A stretch of 64,000 bases of DNA from Diadophis punctatus similis (GCA_023053685.1 JALIGW010000003.1:48821996-48885995); one strand, 5' to 3'. Numbered from the stretch's first letter, positions 59,801 to 61,400 are shown. The notes: generated by a model from the sequence alone, not told the origin. A program made the numbers and translations.

Positions 59801-61107
59801 ACAAGCATTATTTTAGTGACATGATGATGTTTTGCAGGCAAAGTTACATTTGTGAATTGATTGGCCCCACAGGGTTATAGAATTTGGTGTTCATGTTCTA
59901 AGGAGGAAGAGAAAATGAATGTTGATGCTTGAAGAATTACCAAAGAACAAAGGCAAAATTAGATGTCGGAGGCGGAAACAAAGCCTAGTATTATAGTGAG
60001 ACCACAGCTTAACAGACTCCTATTTTGTACATTTCAGATACAGTGGACCAAATTTCTACCCAGGAATTCTCTTCCCCACCCCCTGGTGTAAAAAAAATGA
60101 CAAGTGCATTGCACCCAAAGTAGTCCGATGAAGCAGTTAAATTTATGTTGATTCTACCTTGATTTTACATCTTTTATCATCTAGACTGTTTGCATAGTCA
60201 GTATGAAAATGACACAAATGATATCCTTTGTATCAATTGTTATCATTTATGTCCATTTAGATTATTTGCAGGGCGACATCATTACCTAAACAACGTCATG
60301 CGGCAAATGACAAAACTTGCTGCAAATGGTGCAAACTGTCCTAGTGAGATATTTTCATATTAAATGGACAGGATACCATCTCTCTTCAAATGATTAAATA
60401 GGGTTTTACTGAATTCTGTAAGTTTGTTTTGTTTTGTTTGGCTGTATATTCTCACCCAGAATGCATACTCAAGAAAGCTAACACACAGCCTTTCTAAATG
60501 ATAAGGTTTATTGATGCTTCTTTAGTGGATGTACAACTTATGACTTGTCTGCCCCAGTCACTTTATGATAAATGAGCTGTTGAGAGAAACGCAAACTGTT
60601 CCTCAAGCATCTGTTCACAGTTTCTGTTTCTGCACTGTACTGCATATTGCTGATACGAATTGAAGACACGGTCCCGTTCTTCAGGAGCTTTATTGCTATC
60701 CCTGCAACCTTATTTTAGCCTAAGGACATGTAGGGGCATCTCTTCAAGACTTTTCACCTTTTCTAGGATGTTGTTATATTTGGTATATCAAACCACCTGG
60801 TTGATTGTTGTCTCATCTAAGCATGAACAGATACTTTCTGCCTTTTTACAGGCACCGCATGCCACATTGACTTCATGTTCTGTTCTCTGTGCTACTGCTA
60901 TTCATTGCCATCAGCTCCACTATGCACATATGAAAGAAGACCTCTCCCTTTAGCTAAAGAATTATTCTTCCTGATACTATGTTCCCCTCTGTTTTGTTTG
61001 ATCTGACAGGCATGCGTGACCATCCTCCCATTCCAGTAACAGACCTTGCTGACAATATTGACAGACTGAAAGCCAACGATGGACTGAAATTCTCCCAGGA
61101 ATATGAG
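972..61107 (+). CDS. PTPRF: PTPRF (LAR receptor tyrosine phosphatase), partial gene, spliced coding span
   Basis: This entry spans the 17 spliced coding exons listed separately. The product is a cell-surface receptor-type tyrosine phosphatase of the LAR family, which acts in neurite growth, synapse organisation and adhesion. The visible part runs from Ig3 through FN3 repeats 1-8, a basic proprotein-convertase site, one transmembrane helix and the cytoplasmic wedge before the D1 phosphatase domain. Exon lengths sum to 3410 bases, giving two leading bases plus 1136 full codons, with every junction in phase and no internal stop. The intracellular sequence fits LAR better than the PTPRD or PTPRS paralogues. 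The 5' exons (signal peptide, Ig1-2) and the D1/D2 exons lie outside the window. No frameshift or loss of a conserved element is seen, so the gene looks functional. Confidence 0.95.
1242..2212 (+). other. PTPRF: PTPRF intron Ig3-FN1
   Basis: A 971-bp intron. It holds a short AT-rich stretch near 1378-1410 and the perfect 46-bp inverted repeat listed separately (1635-1793). It ends in a T-run followed by catattttcag. The open frames inside it are not conserved protein. Confidence 0.8.
1635..1793. repeat. Perfect 46-bp inverted repeat (hairpin-forming)
   Basis: Positions 1635-1680 are the exact reverse complement of 1748-1793, separated by a 67-bp spacer. The arms read atcaatatataaaaaaatcc... 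and the reverse. I see no TIR signature or clear target duplication at the outer ends. It could be a local inverted duplication, a small MITE remnant or a transcribed hairpin. Confidence 0.85.
2213..2794 (+). CDS. PTPRF: PTPRF exon: fibronectin type III repeats 1 and 2
   Basis: This 582-bp exon carries two complete FN3 modules. FN1 starts at LPKPPTEP, with the core W in VTLTWDSG and the Y-x-F-R strand in [13 protein letters not shown]2 starts after [11 protein letters not shown] and contains [19 protein letters not shown] and [10 protein letters not shown], ending in KTQQG. The acceptor AG is at 2211-2212 and the donor gtaagt at 2795, both phase 1. Encoding FN1 and FN2 in one long exon is typical of LAR-family genes. 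The sequence [13 protein letters not shown] is nearly identical to other vertebrate LAR proteins. Confidence 0.95.
2905..2994 (+). mobile_element. CR1/L3-type LINE 3' tail with (ATTCT)n
   Basis: A short stretch containing cttgtgtgtccaatcaca and ggccaaataaagaattct leads into about four copies of ATTCT. It resembles the 3' end of snake CR1/L3 LINEs, which is followed by this pentamer microsatellite. It is strongly 5'-truncated and has no coding part. A minus-strand relative with a longer body lies at 12315-15010. Confidence 0.6.
3005..4341. mobile_element. Palindrome-rich TIR DNA transposon (TA target duplication), non-autonomous
   Basis: The ends are inverted: ccgtatttttcggagtatag at 3005 and tatactccgaaaaatacgg ending at 4341, both flanked by TA. 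Subterminal gacgcacc motifs are also inverted. There is no transposase. Inside are two long palindromes: 74-bp arms 3160-3233 and 3266-3339, and arms of about 137 bp, 3723-3859 and 3875-4011. Additional partial copies of the first arm lie at about 3379-3475 and 3505-3570. From about 3580 to 4250 it is very GC- and CpG-rich, which creates spurious long open frames. A second member with the same ends is at 17223-18185. The TA duplication suggests a Tc1/mariner-like mechanism, but I cannot name the family. Confidence 0.8.
4838..4971 (+). CDS. PTPRF: PTPRF exon: FN3 repeat 3, first half
   Basis: A 134-bp exon encoding the start of FN3 repeat 3, [17 protein letters not shown], then [18 protein letters not shown] and ending NGMQ. 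It enters in phase 1 (completing the valine codon) and leaves in phase 0 at a gtaaga donor. Its partner exon at 6496 completes the module. The [11 protein letters not shown] start is a clear match to LAR. Confidence 0.93.
4972..6495 (+). other. PTPRF: PTPRF intron within FN3 repeat 3
   Basis: A 1.5-kb intron. A TIR element of 384 bp sits at 5641-6024 (listed separately). The rest is AT-rich sequence without recognisable features, ending in ttaccttttccag. Confidence 0.8.
5641..6024. mobile_element. Tc1/mariner-like MITE, family 'caggtagtcc', TA duplication
   Basis: The element begins caggtagtcctcgacttacg and ends taagttaaggactacctg, an imperfect terminal inverted repeat flanked by TA on both sides. 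It has no coding capacity; the interior has repeated 'ttaagtga/aaatgaatc' motifs. Two further copies in the same orientation occur at 54472-54838 and 59328-59710. Sharing three copies within one gene shows a high-copy family in this genome. Confidence 0.75.
6496..6640 (+). CDS. PTPRF: PTPRF exon: FN3 repeat 3, second half
   Basis: A 145-bp exon that finishes FN3 repeat 3: [20 protein letters not shown], then [19 protein letters not shown] and ILEARTAQS. It enters in phase 0 after tttccag and leaves in phase 1 at gtaagt (6641). The LKPDTLY and GAR segments are the conserved FN3 F and G strand region. Confidence 0.94.
12315..12396. repeat. (GAATA)n microsatellite
   Basis: About 16 uninterrupted copies of the pentamer lie directly at the 3' end of the minus-strand CR1. 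This matches the reported association of snake CR1 3' tails with AATAG repeats. Its purity suggests it is young or actively length-variable. Confidence 0.95.
12665..12901. mobile_element. hAT-type MITE nested in CR1
   Basis: Terminal cagaggtggg and cccaccacgg are inverted. The 8-bp flanks gtttgact at 12657-12664 and 12902-12909 are identical. It is 237 bp without coding capacity. Removing it and one flank restores the continuity of the surrounding CR1. Confidence 0.85.
13039..13383 (-). pseudogene. CR1 reverse transcriptase fragment (C-terminal part)
   Basis: A 114-codon open stretch encoding the thumb and connection part of CR1 ORF2: [42 protein letters not shown], and [15 protein letters not shown]. 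Full CR1 ORF2 is around 900-1000 residues, so this is a remnant. It belongs to the CR1 at 12315-15010. Confidence 0.8.
13670..13960 (-). pseudogene. CR1 reverse transcriptase fragment (palm region)
   Basis: The minus-strand frame shows [20 protein letters not shown] followed by [18 protein letters not shown], the canonical non-LTR RT motif with its catalytic aspartate. Reading upstream, the frame runs straight into the nested hAT element at 13969, so the long open frame there is chimeric. Confidence 0.8.
13969..14259. mobile_element. Palindromic hAT-type MITE nested in CR1
   Basis: Element ends caggggtgaaatcctcccgg and ccgggaggatttcacccctg are exact inverted repeats. The 8-bp target duplication ggtcaggc is identical at 13961-13968 and 14260-14267. 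The element is 291 bp and nearly one long palindrome, GC-rich in the centre, with no transposase. Confidence 0.92.
15790..16095 (+). CDS. PTPRF: PTPRF exon: fibronectin type III repeat 4
   Basis: A 306-bp single-exon FN3 module. It completes a threonine codon (phase 1) and reads [20 protein letters not shown], with [26 protein letters not shown] and [20 protein letters not shown], ending RTDED. The donor is gtaggt at 16096. In mammals the FN4-FN7 block of LAR is subject to alternative splicing; this exon is symmetric (phase 1 in and out), so it can be skipped without a frameshift. Confidence 0.94.
17223..18185. mobile_element. TIR DNA transposon related to the 3005-4341 element
   Basis: It starts ccgtatttttcagagtataa and ends tatactccgaaaaatacgg, with TA at 17221-17222 and 18186-18187. 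It shares the subterminal sequence gtgcgtcctatacaccgaat with the element at 3005-4341, but has a different, AT-rich interior. A tRNA-like stretch lies at about 17553-17625. No transposase is present. Confidence 0.8.
17553..17625 (+). repeat. tRNA-derived SINE head (pol III A and B box-like)
   Basis: The stretch has a tRNA-like A box (tggcttagcgg) and a degenerate B box (gagttctatcc) about 35 bp apart, followed by tagaggcag. It lacks an acceptor stem, so it is a SINE or tRNA-derived remnant, not a functional tRNA gene. Confidence 0.5.
18990..19404. mobile_element. hAT-type MITE, 8-bp target duplication atatatac
   Basis: Ends are caggggcgggttcctcttac and ggtaggaacccaccactg, imperfectly inverted. 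The 8-bp duplication atatatac is exact at 18982-18989 and 19405-19412. The 415-bp body is CpG-rich and contains inverted aggaagcaaaa motifs. It has no coding capacity. It resembles 53017-53357 at its ends. Confidence 0.88.
19555..19748 (+). CDS. PTPRF: PTPRF exon: FN3 repeat 5, first half
   Basis: A 194-bp exon. It reads [20 protein letters not shown], then [20 protein letters not shown] and ends DVMVAESQ in phase 0 at a gtatag donor. FN5 of LAR has been reported to bind the laminin-nidogen complex in an isoform-specific way. The following exon can be either the 27-bp LASE-c microexon or the exon at 29220. Confidence 0.94.
21286..21406. repeat. (GATA)n followed by (TATG)n/(CATG)n microsatellite
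   Basis: About 15 perfect GATA units are followed by mixed TATG and CATG units. GATA repeats are the core of snake Bkm satellite sequence, which was first isolated from banded krait. Confidence 0.95.
21715..21825. repeat. Purine-rich tandem repeat, about 2 units
   Basis: Two similar units of roughly 48-56 bp share the segment tgtggggcaagcctgag followed by agagaagggg-like purine runs. Upstream, ttagacattctactc also occurs twice (near 21572 and 21672), so the whole 21560-21830 block looks built by local duplication. I do not recognise a family. Confidence 0.6.
22395..22515. repeat. Diverged direct duplication, about 65-70 bp
   Basis: The sequence cattcagataatacc... at about 22394 recurs as cattcagataatatt... 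at about 22466, each followed by ttctacaattttgag/ttctaaaattttaag-like text and an atcaga/aaatgca motif. It looks like an old tandem duplication. Confidence 0.5.
24507..24710. mobile_element. hAT-type MITE (same family as 51937-52171, opposite orientation)
   Basis: The element starts caggatgaaattcagcaggt and ends aatttcacccctg. Flanks atgtaaac (24499-24506) and atgtagac (24711-24718) match at 7 of 8 bases. The internal aaccagtagcagaaattttg is the reverse complement of a segment in 51937-52171. It also has an internal repeat of aatggagattttgca. Confidence 0.8.
25135..25161 (+). CDS. PTPRF: PTPRF microexon LASE-c (9 residues in FN5)
   Basis: A 27-bp exon encoding LRLKDSADH, bounded by tctcgtcag and gtaagt, in phase 0 on both sides, so it can be included or skipped without changing frame. 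It sits between the two FN5 exons, exactly where the 9-residue alternative element LASE-c lies in mammalian LAR. The residues are poorly conserved but the length and position match. In mammals this element is developmentally and neurally regulated and affects FN5 ligand binding. The upstream tract is pyrimidine-rich (ttttctttcctccttctcg), compatible with PTB control. Function here is inferred. Confidence 0.85.
27455..27765 (+). mobile_element. Old L2-type LINE 3' fragment
   Basis: The translated text around 27510-27600 resembles the end of L2 ORF2 (leucine-rich 'FRKAL' region followed by a short 3' tail), and the tail ends with a ggacggccataataaatta motif like the L2 3' end. It is strongly decayed, with no intact frame. 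Confidence 0.45.
28960..29203 (-). mobile_element. Squamate tRNA-derived SINE
   Basis: Read on the minus strand it begins gagccgaggtggcgcagcag, has the tRNA-like head, the body with gaggacccagattgttgggg, and ends in a TAAA-rich tail. A second copy is at 38346-38585. Its tRNA head is adjacent to the pyrimidine tract of the downstream PTPRF exon. Confidence 0.85.
29220..29337 (+). CDS. PTPRF: PTPRF exon: FN3 repeat 5, second half
   Basis: A 118-bp exon reading [20 protein letters not shown], then [19 protein letters not shown]. It enters in phase 0 after ttttttctccctacag and leaves in phase 1 at gtaagc. The [10 protein letters not shown] segment is highly conserved in LAR-family FN5. The upstream acceptor region is partly SINE-derived (see findings). 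Confidence 0.95.
29571..29695. repeat. DIRS left terminal inverted repeat
   Basis: Runs from gttgaagccagcattcagtg to ggcccagtttagac and is the reverse complement of 35293-35409, with only minor differences. The outermost bases 29558-29570 are unique to the left end and are represented in the internal complementary region. Confidence 0.9.
30310..32004 (+). CDS. DIRS ORF1, Gag-like protein
   Basis: A 564-codon open frame from ATG at 30310. The N terminus is lysine- and arginine-rich ([13 protein letters not shown]), the middle is acidic and serine/proline-rich, and the C terminus is strongly basic ([20 protein letters not shown]), as expected for nucleic-acid binding. I see no CCHC zinc knuckle. 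In DIRS elements the first frame is taken to be a Gag-like structural protein; that role is inferred from position. It overlaps the next frame by 101 bases in a different frame. Confidence 0.8.
   Translation: MAETARAPAKTKRAQTKTQKGPDPGEEITPAPVEAKQGSKAAERDERRRDRALQRIVDRADQQGEAMAPPQHQVVVQAQVHNLDVPAPNLLDPNVWGEGGLLSSAQGNPQETASAFGPDCPVASAPTIDWTQAARPPASVASSSLISQAGPSHQPDQPSWQMVMAATVQQCLAGFQQIQASAQAIPSRPSSQAHSQSLRGATIAEDSSDDSSEDIRPATLEEGECNPTALSEDEGLAPEQPTSVGLFPPALFKSLLHKARNVAGLSSAPVTTDAATSSTKVPVFEEQVTELDVIPAPKIFLDNVQRQFVAPTSGPMPSAQDKRFFNTAAELTGLLSPPSVDVPVAALHSPNPIPGEAEELLKPDDRRLEQLLLKSHHASAWAVRASCSASFFARSSLLWLRQLQELIPSSELRIHQDLNKVIAATQFTADATLRAARFSSKSIAAATAGRRVNWLKNWTADARQKWRLASKPIAGQSLFGEVLDPLLVESKDRRKVLPTHNKKGSFRHNPYPRRPFRSADQGSNLSRTPGQYGQRSFYQDRSARGRSYKRPYRGWGNKFSRRGK
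31904..33892 (+). CDS. DIRS ORF2: reverse transcriptase, RNase H and methyltransferase-like domain
   Basis: A 662-codon frame. The RT domain spans about residues 80-350, with [10 protein letters not shown] (catalytic D175), PFGLSSAP (208-215) and the YLDD box (239-242). RNase H covers about 398-515, with D404 (TTDAS), E436, D461 (LTDN) and D512 (QADWLSR), so all four catalytic acids are present. The C-terminal part shows DLFATPQN (544-551), AFPPLPLL (583-590) and PHWPRR (609-614), which resemble the DAM-methylase-like domain of DIRS1-group elements, with FPPL in place of a typical DPPY motif. It enables reverse transcription of the element RNA. The start at 31904 is the first ATG of the frame; the true start may differ. 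Confidence 0.9.
   Translation: MARGPFTRIDRPGADLTNVPIGDGVTSFPDEANNLFQDFPIGGRLARFADTWEVTTQDAWVRQTIRFGLSLEFWSQPTPSFIPCHVSGVPEKRSLMEQAIRHLLEIRAIEPVPREQRGTGVYSILFLVPKPSGDWRPILDLKRLNQFVKYRKFKMQSLRSILRGIHRADYLVSLDLSEAYLHIPIAPTDRQFLRFCFAGRHFQYRALPFGLSSAPRVFTKILAALEAHLRSLGIRVQCYLDDILLQASSRSLAERHVKVVLDELQRHGFSVNHSKSCLVPSTSILHLGSIIDSQQCKVFLSPERQDSIRVIIANISRCPSVSLGLLATLLGKMISCIDIVPWARLHSRRLQWFLLPLIPPGQSPPAVWVRLPSQVRHSLVWWTSSALKEGSSFLLPDRITVTTDASLSGWGAHIQGQLAQGTWSREESNCPINLLELRTIRLALKSFKTRIEGSHVLVLTDNVTAKAHVNRQGGTRSAALLDEALSLGLWAEKHLISLSAEYISGEANKQADWLSRRDLDQTEWQLHPGVFQEIVHRFGLPLIDLFATPQNAQLSRFYSRFPTEGAEAVDALRSPWPQGLLYAFPPLPLLSRVIQKVLKHSAEVILIAPHWPRRVWFGDLLFLSRGHPWRLPPLPDLLQQGEVVYPDPHWLRLTAWRLSGRS
33628..34926 (+). 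CDS. DIRS ORF3: tyrosine recombinase
   Basis: A 432-codon frame that overlaps ORF2 by 265 bases. The recombinase part probably begins at M81 ([12 protein letters not shown]). It shows the N-terminal SAM-like core-binding region ([17 protein letters not shown]), then the catalytic residues: R241/R242 in SARRISEL, H371 and R374 in HSTRS, W397 in AATWVS, and the nucleophile Y407 in HYKID. This R-H-R-W-Y set is complete. The enzyme integrates the circular DNA intermediate, replacing the DDE integrase of LTR elements. Confidence 0.92.
   Translation: MAPGTPVCLPSPPSAIQGHPESIKTFCGGDSNCPSLATQGLVRGSPFPVPRAPVETAPPSGSAPTGGSGLPRPALVTLDRMAVEREVLKRQHYDLDTIEVILASRRPSTNRVYQNTWKAFCEWCSLEGISPLYVPIPLLLRFLKKGLNLGLAPNTLRRQLAALSTVLSCPNCPSLAHVPTVHRFLKGASNICPPVVHRFPTWDLPLVLEALTGPPFEPLREAPLSLLSYKVAFLVAITSARRISELSALSIRQDLCIFHPDRVVLRLDPSFLPKVNSLFHRSQEIILPSFCAHPRHPRERQWHTLDVRRALKAYINRTSAFRKSEALFIAFIPRSMGLKVSSPTIGRWIRATITRAYTSAGKPVPETITAHSTRSAATSAAWKTRASLEEVCRAATWVSPTQFIRHYKIDSYASTETAFGRRVLQQVAVPLS
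34988..35080. repeat. DIRS internal complementary region
   Basis: The segment ccctcactgaatgctggctt ... ccaatggaga is complementary to the left end. The following atgggcgtttacttaccttt ... ttcaaccaacgag-type text is complementary to the right end. In this class it templates circle formation. It begins about 60 bp after the recombinase stop codon. Confidence 0.9.
35293..35449. repeat. DIRS right terminal inverted repeat and unique right end
   Basis: Starts gtctaaactgggccaatatc, mirrors the left repeat to about 35409, then continues with a right-end-specific segment ending aaacgcccattct at 35449. The last about 30 bp form a small inverted repeat (gggcgt ... acgccc). Confidence 0.85.
36580..38012 (-). 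mobile_element. L2 (CR1-superfamily) LINE, 5'-truncated, with intact ORF2 C-terminal part
   Basis: The minus-strand reading enters at about 38012 with a [24 protein letters not shown] segment and stays open to the stop near 36770, followed by a 3' UTR and an (AAAT)n tail near 36586-36600. It is a 5'-truncated copy of an L2-type element. Two other L2 traces with the same 3' end appear at 44545-45010 (+) and 48535-49400 (+). Confidence 0.88.
36770..37957 (-). CDS. L2 LINE ORF2 fragment: reverse transcriptase
   Basis: A 395-codon stretch without stops. Motifs in order: [18 protein letters not shown] (motif A), [17 protein letters not shown] (motif B), [12 protein letters not shown] (motif C with catalytic YADD), [19 protein letters not shown], and the C-terminal [13 protein letters not shown] and [14 protein letters not shown] region. 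The endonuclease and the N-terminal RT are missing because of 5' truncation, so it cannot mobilise itself. The intact reading frame implies a recent insertion. Confidence 0.85.
   Translation of the reverse strand: MVALMDDLWRARDGGNSSILVLLDLSAAFDTIDHGILLHCLGELGVGGTVLRWFSSYLADRMQSVLTGGQRSFPRPLLCGVPQGSVLSPILFNIYMKPLGEIIRRHGVCFHQYADDTQLYITTPSDFREAVDVMCRCLDDVRIWMGRNRLRLNPDKTEWLWILPPKDYDNCPSLAFEGAKLTPSDQVRNLGVHLDPQLKLDYHLSAVARGAFTQVRLVHPLRPYLEKEALLTVTHALVTSRLDYCNALYMGLPLKSIWRLQLVQNAAARAVMGVPRYTHVTPLLRQLHWLPIGLRVQFKVLITIFKALHGLGPGYLRDRILPHTSLRPVRAHRVGLLQVPSAKQCRLAGPRGRAFSVAGPALWNQLPPETRTIPTLLAFQKAVKTWLFLQAGGRA
38346..38585 (-). mobile_element. Squamate tRNA-derived SINE with caggtag target duplication
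   Basis: Same family as 28960-29203. The tRNA head is at the right (reading gagccgagttggtgcagtag on the minus strand) and the tail at the left is a short (GCAATA)n run. The 7-bp sequence caggtag occurs on both sides (38339-38345 and 38586-38592). Confidence 0.88.
40014..40592 (+). CDS. PTPRF: PTPRF exon: fibronectin type III repeats 6 and 7
   Basis: A 579-bp exon with two FN3 modules. FN6: [59 protein letters not shown] and [19 protein letters not shown]7: [59 protein letters not shown]. Potential N-glycans: NYT, NLT and NVT. Phase 1 on both sides (acceptor ttttgttccacag, donor gtaggc), so it too is a symmetric cassette. In mammals FN4-FN7 are alternatively spliced as a group. Confidence 0.95.
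40593..40943 (+). other. PTPRF: PTPRF intron FN7-FN8
   Basis: A 351-bp intron with no recognisable feature beyond the splice sites. Confidence 0.8.
40944..41041 (+). CDS. PTPRF: PTPRF exon: FN3 repeat 8, first part
   Basis: A 98-bp exon encoding [20 protein letters not shown] and [13 protein letters not shown]. Acceptor tttttaattgcag, donor gtaagg, phase 1 in and phase 0 out. The sequence is close to human LAR at the same position. Confidence 0.94.
43661..43850. mobile_element. hAT-type MITE
   Basis: Ends cagcgcccccccaatctttt and agattgggggattggggacc are imperfectly inverted. Flanks acatagag (43653-43660) and atatagag (43851-43858) match at 7 of 8. No coding capacity. Confidence 0.75.
44545..45010 (+). 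mobile_element. L2 LINE 3' end
   Basis: The + strand matches the 3' part of the minus-strand L2 at 36580-38012: both contain a gccttctctgtg segment and a cttcctgcaggc segment, then a stop and the tail gccgccctgagtcc. It ends in a run of AAAC and AAAT units. Only the last about 90 residues of ORF2 remain. Confidence 0.85.
45224..45477 (+). CDS. PTPRF: PTPRF exon: FN3 repeat 8, second part and linker
   Basis: A 254-bp exon: [40 protein letters not shown], then [20 protein letters not shown] and a linker to SVPVR. It enters in phase 0 and leaves in phase 2 (donor gtatac). The VDGHSM and NRGSSAG motifs are LAR hallmarks. Confidence 0.95.
45478..46153 (+). other. PTPRF: PTPRF intron
   Basis: A 676-bp intron with no recognisable repeat; it ends in a good pyrimidine tract, tctcttcttcttcctccacag. 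Confidence 0.8.
46154..46244 (+). CDS. PTPRF: PTPRF exon: membrane-proximal segment 1
   Basis: A 91-bp exon encoding [20 protein letters not shown] and [10 protein letters not shown] after a codon split in phase 2. The YYIVVVPI strand and PDEMELD acidic segment are typical of LAR-family membrane-proximal regions. It leaves in phase 0 at gtatga. Confidence 0.94.
46323..46527. mobile_element. hAT-type MITE, first of an adjoining pair
   Basis: It starts caggtgtgtccaacccatag and ends with ccaaaggattggacaaccgt, with internal gtggcccaag text common to widespread amniote hAT elements. Flanks ccctaagt and acctaaat agree at 6 of 8 bases, so it is older than its neighbour. Confidence 0.65.
46536..46654. 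mobile_element. hAT-type MITE, second of an adjoining pair
   Basis: Ends cagggctgtcaaactcggat and gcaagtttgacacccctg are inverted. The 8-bp duplication acctaaat is exact at 46528-46535 and 46655-46662. The left copy of the duplication is also the right flank of the older element, so this one inserted exactly at its edge. Confidence 0.88.
47748..48274. mobile_element. Palindromic hAT-type MITE (527 bp)
   Basis: Ends ccgtggtggcgaacctatgg and aaaaaggttcgccaccactg are inverted, with an exact 8-bp duplication ccctatga (47740-47747 and 48275-48282). Between about 47810 and 48105 it contains nested repeated inverted units built on accggaagtgcg and cgcacttccggt. Long open frames here are by-products of the palindrome. 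A relative with the same ends is at 57795-58143. Confidence 0.92.
48535..49400 (+). mobile_element. Decayed L2 LINE (3' half)
   Basis: The sequence gtccctcaaagctcaatgct followed by ctcctgtttaatatttacat corresponds to the RT motif around 'G-P-Q-G-S ... LFNIY' in degraded form, and the end near 49380-49405 has an (AAAT)n-like tail. Many stops and indels. Identity is moderate. Confidence 0.5.
49500..49605. repeat. Unnamed amniote-type interspersed repeat fragment
   Basis: The segment gccatgttggtctattgtgg and the following agcagcacc ... attaaaagcataagtttttg resemble a high-copy repeat seen in reptile and bird DNA, from memory only. It ends about 40 bp before the next PTPRF acceptor. Confidence 0.35.
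49657..49869 (+). CDS. PTPRF: PTPRF exon: proprotein convertase site and juxtamembrane ectodomain
   Basis: A 213-bp exon in phase 0 on both sides: [60 protein letters not shown] and [11 protein letters not shown]. The stretch [13 protein letters not shown] contains a furin-type R-x-R-R site, at the place where LAR is cut into the extracellular E subunit and the membrane P subunit. The exon is symmetric. The donor is gtaaga at 49870. Confidence 0.95.
50600..51020. repeat. Diverged repeated motif block
   Basis: A similar segment, aactgtaggcaaatc / aactgtaagcaagtcc / aactgtaagcaaatcc, appears near 50606, 50727 and 50955, each followed by related text. The units are diverged and unevenly spaced. 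I do not recognise a family; an old LINE 3' region is possible. Confidence 0.4.
51937..52171. mobile_element. hAT-type MITE
   Basis: Starts cagtggtgggattcaatttt and ends ctgaaatccacctctg; flanks ggtcaaaa (51929-51936) and ggtcaaag (52172-52179) match at 7 of 8. Related to 24507-24710. Confidence 0.82.
53017..53357. mobile_element. hAT-type MITE
   Basis: Ends caggggtgggttccacttac and gggaggaacccacccctg are inverted; flanks ctctaatt (53009-53016) and ctctagtt (53358-53365) match at 7 of 8. The CpG-rich interior resembles 18990-19404. Confidence 0.85.
53530..53730 (+). repeat. Interspersed repeat of unnamed family
   Basis: The sequence cagtcttgtccaactctagg followed by cagtgctcatctcca, tcagcatgactata and aagtggtacctatttatcta resembles a repeat that is frequent in snake and lizard DNA. 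Recognition is from memory, so the boundaries are approximate. Confidence 0.4.
54062..54213 (+). CDS. PTPRF: PTPRF exon: transmembrane helix
   Basis: A 152-bp exon: [20 protein letters not shown], then [20 protein letters not shown] and further isoleucine/valine/leucine residues, ending LLFKR. The hydrophobic run of about 24 residues is the single membrane span, followed by the basic stop-transfer KRKR across the next junction. Phase 0 in, phase 2 out (donor gtaagc). The SPYSDEIV segment is conserved in LAR. Confidence 0.96.
54214..56574 (+). other. PTPRF: PTPRF intron after the transmembrane exon
   Basis: A 2.36-kb intron with a decayed TIR element at 54472-54838. 54850-56570 shows nothing recognisable apart from a short alternating catgcatgcacg run near 55915. 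Confidence 0.75.
54472..54838. mobile_element. Decayed MITE of the 'caggtagtcc' family
   Basis: Starts caagtagtccttgagttatg with the same interior order as 5641-6024 (ttaaatga, aatcactgcag, catgatt). The right end is too mutated to place exactly. Confidence 0.65.
56575..56690 (+). CDS. PTPRF: PTPRF exon: cytoplasmic juxtamembrane region
   Basis: A 116-bp exon reading [40 protein letters not shown]. The [20 protein letters not shown] text separates LAR from PTPRD and PTPRS, which carry other residues here. It enters in phase 2 and leaves in phase 1 (donor gtgggc). It links the membrane helix to the wedge before D1. LASE-a can follow it. Confidence 0.96.
56691..58723 (+). other. PTPRF: PTPRF intron upstream of LASE-a
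   Basis: A 2.03-kb intron holding one hAT MITE (57795-58143). 56691-57790 and 58150-58723 have no recognisable feature apart from the acceptor tttctgttcttacag. Confidence 0.75.
57795..58143. mobile_element. hAT-type MITE (related to 47748-48274)
   Basis: Ends cagtgatggcgaaccttttt and ccataggttcgccatcactg are inverted. Exact 8-bp duplication cactaaat at 57787-57794 and 58144-58151. Confidence 0.92.
58724..58756 (+). CDS. PTPRF: PTPRF microexon LASE-a (11 residues, cytoplasmic)
   Basis: A 33-bp exon in phase 1 on both sides that adds [11 protein letters not shown] between QTPG and MRDHPPIP. Acceptor ctgttcttacag, donor gttagt, which is a weaker donor as often found for regulated microexons. 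Its length, position and the PSCPNISS core match the alternatively spliced element LASE-a described in mammalian LAR. It lies in the wedge-side juxtamembrane region. The long pyrimidine run downstream (58761-58795) is compatible with PTB-type repression. Inclusion is optional; the transcript without it stays in frame. Confidence 0.88.
58998..59144. mobile_element. Near-perfect palindromic hAT-type MITE (147 bp)
   Basis: Ends caggggtggccaaactatgg and ccatagtttggccacccctg are exact inverted repeats; exact 8-bp duplication ttctaagc at 58990-58997 and 59145-59152. The core, acttcaactcccagaattcc-like, is shared with the palindrome inside 3005-4341, which shows that element has absorbed a related sequence. 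Confidence 0.95.
59328..59710. mobile_element. MITE of the 'caggtagtcc' family, TA duplication
   Basis: Starts caagtagtcctcaacttaca and ends gtaagtcaaggactaacgtg, flanked by TA. It is close to 5641-6024 throughout, including gaacggtcactaaatgaact near the right end. Confidence 0.75.
61010..61107 (+). CDS. PTPRF: PTPRF exon: wedge region before phosphatase domain D1
   Basis: A 98-bp exon: [20 protein letters not shown], then [13 protein letters not shown]. It completes the glycine codon (phase 1) and ends in phase 0 at gtgaga. This is the helix-turn-helix wedge start, immediately before the D1 catalytic domain whose exons lie beyond the window. The residues DLADNI-RLKAND are strongly conserved in LAR-family members. 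Confidence 0.96.
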
Positions 61108-61162
61108 GTGAGAAGACTGGGGGGGCGGGGTTGGCGAGAGAGGGGATAGTTCAGTGTTTTGA

Positions 61163-61400
61163 TTTGATTTTATTTATATTTATATCACTATTTTTACAAA
61201 TAACTCAAGGCAGAAACCATATCCAACACTCTTTCCCCCTCCTATTTTCCTCACAACAACTCTGTGAGTTGGGTTGGGCTGAGAGAGAGTGACTGGCCCA
61301 AGATCACCCACCTGACTTTCATGGTTAGGGCAAGACTTGGACTCATGGTCTCTTGCTTTTTAGTTTGGTGCCTTAACCACTAGGACAGACCGGTTCTCCA
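61163..61400 (-). mobile_element. Squamate tRNA-derived SINE (second family)
   Basis: On the minus strand it reads from about ggttaaggcaccaaactaaa through ccaagtcttgccctaaccat, gtgatcttgggccagtcact and ends with an AT-rich tail. The body differs from 28960-29203, so it is a different SINE family. Confidence 0.75.

Larger units (their letters stand above)
58757..61009 (+). other. PTPRF: PTPRF intron between LASE-a and the wedge exon
   Basis: A 2.25-kb intron with a palindromic hAT MITE (58998-59144) and a TIR MITE (59328-59710). 59720-61009 has no recognisable feature. A strong acceptor-like site at 58800-58801 is noted in findings. Confidence 0.75.

Noticed and set aside
972..61107. Assignment to PTPRD or PTPRS
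   Set aside because: The cytoplasmic segment [20 protein letters not shown], the direct [12 protein letters not shown] join and the [13 protein letters not shown] region fit LAR and not the two paralogues.
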